NCBI GenBank assembly: GCA_903839965.1
Contig: CAIMEK010000396.1
Location: 1 to 10,476 of the forward strand
Reading direction: 5' to 3'
From: an uncultured Acetobacteraceae bacterium
GTDB taxonomy: Bacteria > Pseudomonadota > Alphaproteobacteria > Acetobacterales > Acetobacteraceae
Length of the DNA stretch: 10,476 bases
The notes under the pieces are model-generated. The model did no database searches. It was given only the letters and a program-made list of their open reading frames with translations, and was not told the origin of the DNA. The translations under genes and the position numbers were made by a program. Positions 1-6,124 of the stretch are shown here, in pieces (position 1 is the first letter of the stretch; each line of letters opens with the position of its first letter).

Positions 1-857
1 GGCGGGCGCGGCGGGGTGGTGGGTACCTGGACCCGACACGCCGACTCGACCGCCGCCGACACTACGCTGGTCTTGCGGAAGGCGAAGGCCATGGGTTGCC
101 TGGCGGAAGTGAAATCATGGCTCAGTAGCAGCCCGGTCTCGGCGGGTCCGACGAACAGCGTGCCGTCTTCGCTCAGCAGGTACTCCAGCAATCCCACGGC
201 ACGGTCCTGCGTGGCGCGATCCAGATAGATCAGCAGGTTACGGCAGAAGATCGCATTATAGCTTTCCGCCGCCGTGCGGAACCTGGGCGCGAAGAGATTG
301 CCCTGCTGGAATCGCACCTGGTTCCGCACGTTGTCGTTCAGGCGCATCCCCTCCGGCGTGGCGGTGAAGTGCTCGTCCCGGAAGCCAAGGTCGCTGCCAC
401 GGAACGAGTTCCTACTGTAGACTGCCCGTTCGGCCACGGCCAGCACGCGCGCGCTGATATCGATCGCGTCGATGTGGAAACGCTCGGGCGGCATCCCGGC
501 TGCGAGCAGCGCGATCGCCGCGGAATATGGCTCTTCGCCGGTCGAACAGGGCAGGCTCAGCACCCGCAGCACGCTGCCGGAATGGGTGGGGGCCCATTCG
601 TCGAGCGCCAGCCGCGCCAGGGAGGTGAACGCCTCACGGTCACGGAAGAACCACGTCTCCGGCACGACCACTGCTTCGATCAGCGCCTGTAGCTCGGCCG
701 CGGAGCTCTGCAGATAATCCCAATAAGCCTGCGCGTCTGGCAGCCGGCAGGCCAGCTGCCGGTCATCTACCGCCCGCTCGATGATCCAGGCGCCGATCGA
801 GGCCACATCCAGTCCGATCGTCTGGCGCAGCAGGGTTCCGAATTCCGGTTGGACCAT
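1..857 (-). CDS. wspC: CheR-type chemoreceptor methyltransferase, WspC-like (partial, runs off left edge)
   Basis: The reading frame is open from the ATG at 857 to the window edge: 285 codons and no stop. CheR enzymes transfer methyl groups from S-adenosylmethionine to glutamates on chemoreceptors; this one would act on the neighbouring Wsp receptor. An N-terminal helical CheR_N region occupies about residues 1-75 and ends in the typical ETWFFRDREAF (67-77). The SAM-binding motif LPCSTGEEPYS is at 102-112, the acidic IDAIDIS strand at 129-135, and the CRNLLIYLD motif at 205-213. The catalytic domain ends near residue 262. The proline-rich stretch that follows could be a linker to the TPR region often found in WspC, but that part lies outside the window. 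The start ATG shares a base with the CheW stop (TGATG), so translation is probably coupled. CheR membership is very likely. The WspC name rests on gene order and on the WspA-type receptor. Confidence 0.87.
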   Translation of the reverse strand, partial: MVQPEFGTLLRQTIGLDVASIGAWIIERAVDDRQLACRLPDAQAYWDYLQSSAAELQALIEAVVVPETWFFRDREAFTSLARLALDEWAPTHSGSVLRVLSLPCSTGEEPYSAAIALLAAGMPPERFHIDAIDISARVLAVAERAVYSRNSFRGSDLGFRDEHFTATPEGMRLNDNVRNQVRFQQGNLFAPRFRTAAESYNAIFCRNLLIYLDRATQDRAVGLLEYLLSEDGTLFVGPAETGLLLSHDFTSARQPMAFAFRKTSVVSAAVESACRVQVPTTPPRP

Positions 858-1318
858 CAACTTTCCACCGGTTCCCGAAACAACATGTCGCGCAGCGCGG
901 GCGGCAGCAGGACTTGCGGATCGACCCACTGCACCACGCCGCGCGCGTCGGCCATCACCGGGCCCAGGTAGGGCGTCGCCGCGTTGTCGATGCCGGAAGC
1001 GGCGAAATCTCCGGGATCGGCGCGCATAGTCTCGGTCGCCTTCTCAGCGATTAGGCCGAGTTTGCGGCGGTTGCCCCTGCCATCCGGGTAATGCACCAAA
1101 ACGATCCGCGTGCCCAACCGGCACCCTGCAGGCTGTCCCAGCGCCAACGCACTGAGATCGATTGCCGGCACCGGCACGCCGTGATAGTTGAACAGCCCGC
1201 CGATGCCCATCGGCGCTTGCGGGATCGGCGTTATCTCCACCAGCGGAAGCACCTCAGCGATGCCAGCCGCATCGAGCGCGTAGCGGTCCTTGCCGAGTTG
1301 AAACAACAGAAACAGCAT
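857..1318 (-). CDS. wspB: CheW-like coupling protein, WspB-like
   Basis: This 153-aa protein is a single CheW domain of normal length. CheW proteins are cytoplasmic adaptors that link receptor tips to a CheA-type kinase, which would be WspE, encoded downstream outside this window. Family features are the opening strand FLLFQLGKDRYALDA (residues 3-17), then IAEVLPLVEITPIPQAP (20-36) and GLFNYHGVPVPAIDLSAL (41-58), which matches the usual G-x-x-N-x-R-G-x-x-x-P-V-x-D pattern with HG in place of RG. LGLIAEKATET (88-98) corresponds to the conserved strand ahead of the C-terminal half. It lies between the receptor gene, 46 bases upstream, and cheR, which it overlaps by one base. A weak ribosome binding site (CAGGG) precedes the ATG. 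The CheW fold is clear. The WspB assignment, rather than WspD, comes from its place between wspA and wspC. Confidence 0.88.
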   Translation of the reverse strand: MLFLLFQLGKDRYALDAAGIAEVLPLVEITPIPQAPMGIGGLFNYHGVPVPAIDLSALALGQPAGCRLGTRIVLVHYPDGRGNRRKLGLIAEKATETMRADPGDFAASGIDNAATPYLGPVMADARGVVQWVDPQVLLPPALRDMLFREPVES

Positions 1319-1364
1319 GTTTTGCCCTGAAAATCACGCCCGCCCGGTGACGGACCGCCACGTG

Positions 1365-2867
1365 CTAGATCAGCACCTTGAGGCGCGTCACCCCGTCCGA
1401 AAGCCCGCTGACCACTTGGTTCAGCCCGTCGATCGCCATGCTGGACTGGCGCAGCGAGTCCACGGTCTGCTGTGCCGCCTCACTTAGCTGCCCGAGAGCC
1501 TGGGTAATCTGCTCAGCGCCGGTCGCCTGTGCCTGCATGCCATTGTTGACCGATTCGATCCGCGGCGCCAACGCCTGCACCTGCCGGATGATCTGGGAAA
1601 GCTGGTCGCCAACCTGTTGCACGTCCTGCATGCCGCGCCGGACCTCCTCGGAGAACTTGTCCATGCCCATCACGCTGGCGGAGACGGCCGACTGGATCTC
1701 CTTGATGGTCTGCTCAATGTCGTAGGTTGCTACGCCGGTCTGGTCCGACAGGCGGCGGATCTCCGTGGCGACCACGGAGAAGCCCCGGCCATGCTCTCCG
1801 GCCTTCTCCGCCTCGATCGCGGCATTGAGCAAAAGCAGATTGGTCTGGTCGGCGACCTTGGTGATCGTGGTCACGATCTGGTTGATGTTTCCGGCCTTCT
1901 CGTTGAGCACGACGAGCTTGGCGTTGATCGAGCCGGCAGCGTCCATGACATCGCGCATGGTTTCTTCCACGTGCGTCAGCCCGGCCTGGCCACTGCCTGC
2001 CAGCGCCGCCGACTGGTCGGCCAAGGTGGTGACCTCGTTCATCGTCTTGACTAGTTCCTTGGACGTCGCGGAAATCTCCTTGGAGGTCGCGCCGATTTCC
2101 ATGGTGGTCGCGGCGATCTCGCTGGCGGTCGCTTGCTGTTCCTTGGACGTCGCGGCGATTTCGCTGACCGAGGTGGTTACTTGGAAGCCGGATTTGCCGA
2201 GATCCAGGCTGAGCTGCCCAAGCGGCCGCGTGACCGCGCGCAGCAGCAACCAGCCGAGCAGAAAGGCCAGCGCGAGGGCGAGAGCCAGGCCTGCCAGGAT
2301 GGCGGTCTCGGCCATCTTTATAGCGCCGAAGATCTGCTGGGTTGATTCGGCCGCGATGCCCTTGTTGTAGTCCACCAATGCACGCGCTGCCGCTCCCGCC
2401 TTCTGCAGTGCCGGATTGAGCTGATCGCGCAGCATCGCTTCTGCGTCCTGCGCCTTGCCGGCGGCGCTGAGCGCCAAGAGCTCCTTCTCGATGCGCAAAT
2501 ACGCGGCGCGCGACACCTTGAGTGCCTCGTAAGCCGCCTGCTCGGCCGGGGCGTCGATGATCGATTGATAGTTGCCGATCCGCTCGTCGAGTGCCGTCTG
2601 GTTGCTCTGCAGGCGCAAGTCCAGCCGATCCAGCGCCGCCTTGTCGGTCTCGGCGGCGCGCTGGTGGATCAACGCATAATTCACGACCCAGACATTCATT
2701 ACCTCGAAACTTTGCGTCACGGCAGGCAGTGAATTCGACTGCAGGTGCGTCGCCTCGGTCTGAATGCGTGACATCGACCAATAAGAAACCATGCCCATGA
2801 TGAGCATTAACATTAGAATCGCTGCGAAACTGTAGAAAACTCGTGTTCGGATAGTCCACCTTGTCAT
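1365..2867 (-). CDS. wspA: Methyl-accepting chemotaxis protein, WspA-type surface/envelope-stress receptor
   Basis: From the chosen start this is a 500-aa inner-membrane receptor. Residues 1-8 are basic, TM1 spans about 11-31, and a periplasmic helical-bundle sensor runs from about 32 to 186. TM2 is about 187-209 and is followed by a HAMP-like segment beginning AVTRPL (211-216). The signalling domain has its hairpin tip at about 336-380 (ADQTNLLLLNAAIEAEKAGEHG, then GRGFSVVATEIRRL). The segment SVSEIAATSKEQQATASE and its following EIAATT/EIGATS/EISATS repeats (233-270), plus GMDKFSEEVRRG (401-412), are the pattern I associate with WspA. In Pseudomonas, WspA responds to surface growth and envelope stress and activates WspE and the diguanylate cyclase WspR. 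No C-terminal NWETF-like CheR tether is present. The frame is open up to an ATG at 2951, but that start would translate IS DNA. ATG 2867 begins right before the basic/TM1 segment; ATG 2879 is an alternative. Confidence 0.86.
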   Translation of the reverse strand: MTRWTIRTRVFYSFAAILMLMLIMGMVSYWSMSRIQTEATHLQSNSLPAVTQSFEVMNVWVVNYALIHQRAAETDKAALDRLDLRLQSNQTALDERIGNYQSIIDAPAEQAAYEALKVSRAAYLRIEKELLALSAAGKAQDAEAMLRDQLNPALQKAGAAARALVDYNKGIAAESTQQIFGAIKMAETAILAGLALALALAFLLGWLLLRAVTRPLGQLSLDLGKSGFQVTTSVSEIAATSKEQQATASEIAATTMEIGATSKEISATSKELVKTMNEVTTLADQSAALAGSGQAGLTHVEETMRDVMDAAGSINAKLVVLNEKAGNINQIVTTITKVADQTNLLLLNAAIEAEKAGEHGRGFSVVATEIRRLSDQTGVATYDIEQTIKEIQSAVSASVMGMDKFSEEVRRGMQDVQQVGDQLSQIIRQVQALAPRIESVNNGMQAQATGAEQITQALGQLSEAAQQTVDSLRQSSMAIDGLNQVVSGLSDGVTRLKVLI

Positions 2868-2907
2868 GTCAACACCCATCTCGTCGCAGCCAGTACGCTT
2901 GTGACTA

Positions 2908-3340
2908 GGGGATGTCCCGCTCTCTGTTGAAATTGGCCAAGGCGGCGGCACCCGATAGGGACGTTACGCTACGGCGCTTTGCTGTTCAAGAGCGGGTTTG
3001 ACGCGGTGCCTGGCGCTATGAGCGGCCAAGGCGCTTTTCAAGAAGGACAATTGGCGATGGGCCTTGAGACGGCGGAAGCCGTTGGCGGCCTCCAGCATGG
3101 CGGCTCCCGTCCAGCGCAGGGCCATCGCGGCATCGCGCCAGTGCTTCACGTTGCGGCAGACACGCCGGACCGTGCCGTTCATGTTCTCGATGATGTTGGT
3201 GCAGGCCAGCGAACGGCGCAGTTCGGCGGGCAGGCCGATGCGATTGACGGTGAGAATTTCGTCGAGGCCCTCCAGAATGCTGTCCCTGACGCCTGGTGCG
3301 TCGTGTTCCAGGCGGCGGGCAAGATTGCTCACGCTGCTTG
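2908..3340 (-). mobile_element. IS256-family insertion sequence remnant (right end and 3' part of transposase)
   Basis: This segment contains the C-terminal coding part of an IS256/Mutator-type transposase and about 55 bases of non-coding DNA after its stop, ending near GGGGATGTCCCGCTCT at 2908-2923, which I take to be the outer end. No matching inverted copy is visible on the other side, and the transposase homology stops near 3330-3340, so the left two-thirds of the element is gone. The remnant ends about 40 bases upstream of the wspA start, so it separates wspA from whatever promoter lay beyond it. The exact outer boundary is a guess from sequence appearance and was not confirmed by a target duplication. 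Confidence 0.65.
2964..3329 (-). pseudogene. IS256-family transposase, C-terminal fragment
   Basis: About 120 residues are recognisable as the end of an IS256/Mutator DDE transposase. Key blocks are NLARRLEHDAPG, LEGLDEILTVNRIGLP, RRSLACTNIIENMNGTVRR, CRNVKHWRDAAMALRW and AAMLEAANGFRRLKAHRQL, ending in a TAA at 2964. The NIIEN block contains the glutamate region of the DDE catalytic triad. Both aspartates and the whole N-terminal half are missing, so the fragment cannot transpose. The frame stays open back to an ATG at 3617, but the roughly 90 residues before NLARRLE are arginine- and proline-rich with no transposase character. They look like chance translation of unrelated DNA joined at a deletion point. 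Family assignment is secure; the exact left limit (about 3330-3360) is not. Confidence 0.85.
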
Positions 3341-3656
3341 GTGCGGTGGAGCGGCCGCTGGGGATCGCGGTGATCCGGTTTGCTGCGTGTGCTTGGTGGC
3401 CGATCGTGGCGGCCGGTCGCTGTGGCTGTAAAGTCTGGCCTATCGGCCACCGCCTTCGGTGGCTTCGGCCTCGACAGGCACAGCGGCGGCCCGCGGATTT
3501 GCCAGGATCAAGGACGCACAGGTCTGCAGAATCGGGTCCCCGACGACTTCTTATCCTGGCAGCGAAGGTGACGGCACCTCGGCCCGGCAGGGAGGGGTCC
3601 CGGGCTGCACATCTCACCTCCTTCCGCGCTCACCCGTTAGCGTTCATGCTGGGACA
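3341..3656. other. Non-coding junction between IS256 remnant and the accessory block
   Basis: I see no convincing gene in this roughly 315-base stretch. Open frames cross it on both strands, but their translations are low-complexity and match nothing I recognise. It contains a GC-rich hairpin at 3446-3463 (7-bp stem GCCACCG/CGGTGGC, loop CCTT) with no T-run on either side, so it does not look like a simple terminator. The promoter of the downstream ATPase gene presumably lies here, but no good -35/-10 pair stands out. Confidence 0.5.
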
Positions 3657-4853
3657 ATGCAACCGACCATCGACGCTGTTTCATACGTCGGCATTACGAA
3701 CTACCGATCCTATCGAACCGTGTTTGGTCTTCGCTTTGCCGATCGGCTCTTCCACACCTATGCCATCGGCGAGACCGGTACGGGGAAAACCACACTTCTG
3801 GAGACTCTAATCCGGCAGGATATCGCCGCCGGTCACGGCCTCTGCCTTATTGACCCCCACGGTGACCTGGTTGAGCGCCTCGCCGCCTCGATCCCGCCGA
3901 GTCGATCGGCCGACCTCCATTACCTCAACGTGCCGGATGCCGCCCAGCCGTTCGGATACAACCCGCTGCACAAGGTACGTCCGTCGTCCATCCCCCTCGC
4001 GGCCTCCGGCATCATGGAGGCGCTCAAGAAGCACTGGGAGGATGCGTGGGGCGTCCGCATGGAGCACGTCCTGCGCAACGCGGTCTACGCCCTTCTGGAG
4101 CAAGACGAAGCGACCCTCCCGGACGTTCTGCGGCTCCTGCGCGACAAGGGCTATCGGCGGCAGGTCACCGCGCGCCTGGGCAACCAGCAGGTCCGGGACT
4201 TCTGGCGGCTGGAGTTTGACCAGTACTCTTTCCGCTACCGCGCGGACGCCATTGCGCCGATCCAGAACAAAGTCGGCGCGCTGCTCGCCGACCCGCGGCT
4301 CAGGCGTCTGTTTGTCGAATCGCTGCGCCCCCTTCGCTTCCGCCGGCTAATGGACCAAAACCAGATCCTGCTGGTCAATCTGGCGCGCGGCCAGGTCGGT
4401 GAGGATACCGCCGCCCTGCTCGGAAGCCTGTTGGTGACCACAATCGGCCTGGCGGCCTTCAGCCGGTCCGATACCCCAGAAAGCCAGCGAGCACCCTTCT
4501 TCCTGTATCTCGACGAGTTTCAGAACTTCACCACCGCCTCGGTGGCCACCATGATCTCGGAACTGCGGAAATACAAAGTCGGCCTGATCCTGGCGAACCA
4601 GCATATGGGGCAGCTCACCGATGACGTTCGAGACGCCGTGCTCGGCAATGTCGGCACGTTGATTGCCTTCCGGGTCGGGCCGCATGACGCATCCTTGCTG
4701 GCGAAGACGTTCGGCGAACGCTTTACGCCGCTCGATCTGATGAACCTGCCGAACCATCACATCTATCTGCGGCTCATGATCGACGGCGCGCCGAGCAAAC
4801 CATTCAGCGCCACCACCATCCTTTCCCGCGAGGTGCCGGGTGGGCGCGCATGA
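3657..4853 (+). CDS. Short TraG/VirD4/HerA-like coupling ATPase (TraM-recognition domain type)
   Basis: This 398-aa P-loop ATPase belongs to the type IV coupling protein/HerA-FtsK group, which forms hexameric rings that pump DNA. Walker A is GETGTGKT (38-45). A LIDPHGDL strand (64-71) follows, as in TraG/TraD and DUF87-type proteins. Walker B is FFLYLDEF (281-288), followed by the TraG/TraD C-terminal block with ELRKYKVGLILANQHMGQL (302-320), including the sensor-like Q315. There is no N-terminal membrane anchor: the P-loop begins within 40 residues, and the protein is much shorter than VirD4 or TraG (600-700 aa). The frame is open upstream to 3459, but those residues are not family-like, so ATG 3657 is preferred; its ribosome binding site is poor. 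It faces a second, larger ATPase of the same broad family in this block. It could be a mobilisation coupling protein, a plasmid-maintenance ATPase or a HerA-type defence motor. Confidence 0.82.
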   Translation: MQPTIDAVSYVGITNYRSYRTVFGLRFADRLFHTYAIGETGTGKTTLLETLIRQDIAAGHGLCLIDPHGDLVERLAASIPPSRSADLHYLNVPDAAQPFGYNPLHKVRPSSIPLAASGIMEALKKHWEDAWGVRMEHVLRNAVYALLEQDEATLPDVLRLLRDKGYRRQVTARLGNQQVRDFWRLEFDQYSFRYRADAIAPIQNKVGALLADPRLRRLFVESLRPLRFRRLMDQNQILLVNLARGQVGEDTAALLGSLLVTTIGLAAFSRSDTPESQRAPFFLYLDEFQNFTTASVATMISELRKYKVGLILANQHMGQLTDDVRDAVLGNVGTLIAFRVGPHDASLLAKTFGERFTPLDLMNLPNHHIYLRLMIDGAPSKPFSATTILSREVPGGRA

Positions 4854-5004
4854 GAATGCCGGACAGCGCTGCCGGGAGGGCGAGCGATGCATCTTTGTCA
4901 AGGGTCGCGGATGTGACGGTACGGCACGCATGGAGCACCATGTGCAACGGTCAATCTTCTGAGCCTAGCCTACATCGTTTGGCTTCAAGGCTCTACAGTG
5001 ACGC

Positions 5005-5403
5005 ATGGCCTACATCGTCATCAAGACCATCAAGGGCCGGCAATACCGGTATCAACAACGGTCCTACCGCCAAGGCGGCAAGGTGCGAACCGAGACAATC
5101 TATCTGGGACCCGTGGATGGTGGCAGGCGGCGCCGGGGCCTACTGCGGCGCATCGGTGACCTGATCGAGGCCAACCGGACGCGGCGCCTCGATCTGCCGG
5201 ACGAGGAGACCTTGTTGAAGCAATACAACGAAATCGTCGAGCGAGAGCGCCATGAGCGGGCCAAGGCTCTGGCCGATCTCCACGCCCGATACGGTCTGAA
5301 GATGTCCGACGATCGGGGACAGCCGCCGGCCGCCCCACAAGAGAAAGCCCCCTCCGAGGAGGGGGCGCGCGACGTCAATACTCCGACGCCAGCATCAGTG
5401 TGA
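5005..5403 (+). CDS. Conserved hypothetical protein, 132 aa, basic N-terminal YREGGKVR-type domain
   Basis: Function unknown. The N-terminus (MAYIVIKTIKGRQYRYQQRS, then YRQGGKVRTETIYLGPV to residue 37) predicts a small beta-rich basic module. I have the impression of similar openings in short plasmid/island proteins and, loosely, at the start of IS1634-type transposases. A very basic patch RRRRGLLRR (41-49) and a charged helical segment (about 60-98) follow. The tail (100-132) is proline- and glutamate-rich and probably disordered. The gene lies 151 bases after the ATPase on the same strand and probably belongs to its transcript. Its last 29 bases overlap the DUF3768 gene on the other strand, and codons 115-121 form the stem of that gene's terminator, which may explain the unusual tail composition. 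The ATG 5005 start gives the conserved-looking MAYIV opening, although no clear Shine-Dalgarno precedes it. The composition suggests nucleic-acid binding, which is inference. Confidence 0.72.
   Translation: MAYIVIKTIKGRQYRYQQRSYRQGGKVRTETIYLGPVDGGRRRRGLLRRIGDLIEANRTRRLDLPDEETLLKQYNEIVERERHERAKALADLHARYGLKMSDDRGQPPAAPQEKAPSEEGARDVNTPTPASV
5347..5366 (-). terminator. Rho-independent terminator of the DUF3768 operon, inside the convergent gene
   Basis: On the minus strand, nine bases beyond the DUF3768 stop, an 8-bp perfect GC stem (GCCCCCTC/GAGGGGGC) with a 4-base loop is followed by TTTCTCTT, the layout of an intrinsic terminator. On the plus strand the same stem has no U-tract after it. It would therefore end the minus-strand transcript but should not stop the convergent gene, whose codons it occupies. 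Confidence 0.75.
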
Positions 5404-5707
5404 GCACCCTGGTGGTTTTGGCGGGATCGCTCGGGTCTTCCGAGCCACCCTCCATCCCCGGGTCGTAGTAGTCGATCTTGAAAAAGAACGTCGTGCCGCC
5501 GACCTCGAAGCTGCCGAAGTCGTGCTCGCCATGCGGGTCGTTATCAGCATCGAACTCGCTGAACGTGCGCATGCGGGTGAGCGCGGTGGCGACGACCACC
5601 TCCCCGAGAGCCTGGACGCCGCTGGTCATGAACACGCGTCCGCCTTGCAGGGTGGACCGCAGAGCGTCGTTGAGCTCCCTGATGCGCTGCGTGGTTGCGG
5701 TCATCAT
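5375..5707 (-). CDS. DUF3768 family protein
   Basis: A 110-aa protein recognised as DUF3768, a family of unknown function common on proteobacterial plasmids and islands. Family features are the opening RIRELNDALRST, then GGRVFMTSGVQALG, the acidic block FDADNDPHGEHDFGSFEV, and FFFKIDYYDPGMEGGSEDPSDPAKTTRVLTLML with a terminal EY, in the usual order and at normal full length. The frame is open further upstream to an ATG at 5971, but that extension is arginine-rich noise overlapping another gene. ATG 5707 has GGAG five bases upstream and overlaps the preceding stop as ATGA, so translation is coupled to the six-cysteine protein before it; ATG 5704 is also possible. A terminator follows the stop. 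The 3' end overlaps the convergent 132-aa gene by 29 bases. The biochemical role is unknown. Confidence 0.87.
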   Translation of the reverse strand: MMTATTQRIRELNDALRSTLQGGRVFMTSGVQALGEVVVATALTRMRTFSEFDADNDPHGEHDFGSFEVGGTTFFFKIDYYDPGMEGGSEDPSDPAKTTRVLTLMLASEY

Positions 5708-5943
5708 ATAAGCTCCGCCAAGACGAGCGCGCTTTGCATGGTGTTCTGCCCGCACACCTCGCACCACCCACGGTCTTGGTCGGGCTCCATCTCGCAGGTG
5801 TACGAGCAGCCCGCCGTGGTGCAGATCGCCGGACAGACGCTGTCCGTGACCACCGCTTCGAGCAGCTTCTCCAGGCTTTCGTATCCTTCGGCTTCGACCA
5901 GGGACCGAAGCTTCTCCTGACGAACCTCCGGTGACAGCTGCAT
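5704..5943 (-). CDS. Small six-cysteine, zinc-ribbon-like protein
   Basis: A 79-aa protein with a helical N-terminal half (about residues 4-34) and a cysteine-rich C-terminal half. The cysteines are C37-x3-C41-x4-C46-x3-C50 and, after an acidic spacer EMEPDQDRG, C61-x2-C64, in SVCPAICTTAGCSYTCEMEP and GWCEVCGQNT. The final CxxC before GQNT looks like a zinc-ribbon knuckle, so one structural zinc ion is likely. The start at 5943 is strongly supported by GGAGG six bases upstream (GGAGGAACAG then ATG); the longer frame from 6114 is arginine/proline noise. It overlaps the DUF3768 start as ATGA, and I recall this pairing from other plasmid-type loci. The protein is probably a DNA- or protein-binding adaptor, which is inference from the cysteine pattern and small size. 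Confidence 0.8.
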   Translation of the reverse strand: MQLSPEVRQEKLRSLVEAEGYESLEKLLEAVVTDSVCPAICTTAGCSYTCEMEPDQDRGWCEVCGQNTMQSALVLAELI

Positions 5944-6124
5944 CTGTTCCTCCGCGCAACCGGCGCGCCATGATCGGCGCGGCGGACAGCGCGGACGAAC
6001 TCCATGATCAGCATGAGGCAGAGGTTGGAGCCCAGGGAGAGACGTTAGCGTGCCAGGTGGGCAACAATCCGCATCCTTGCGCCGCTGCCCGCCTCTGTTG
6101 GCGCCGAGCGCCATAGCCAGCTAC
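5944..6124. other. Intergenic region upstream of the six-cysteine gene
   Basis: This 181-base gap separates the Replic_Relax stop from the GGAGG-led small gene on the same strand. No terminator is evident, so read-through from upstream is possible. A short direct repeat CCATGATC occurs at about 5968 and 6002 on the plus strand; it could be an operator pair or chance. I see no confident promoter. Confidence 0.35.

Noticed and set aside
2868..2951. Longer WspA start at 2951
   Set aside because: It would translate the IS end into a hydrophilic leader ahead of a receptor that normally begins a few residues before TM1.
3446..3463. GC hairpin as a terminator
   Set aside because: There is no T-run on either strand after the 7-bp stem.
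3330..3617. N-terminal extension of the transposase fragment back to an ATG at 3617
   Set aside because: The residues are arginine/proline-rich and do not resemble any IS256 transposase N-terminus; the open frame is a by-product of high GC.
4850..5164. Plus-strand frame starting with an ATGA overlap at the end of the short ATPase gene
   Set aside because: The start overlap looks coupled, but the translation is serine/tryptophan-rich noise and its second half lies over the better-supported 132-aa gene in another frame.
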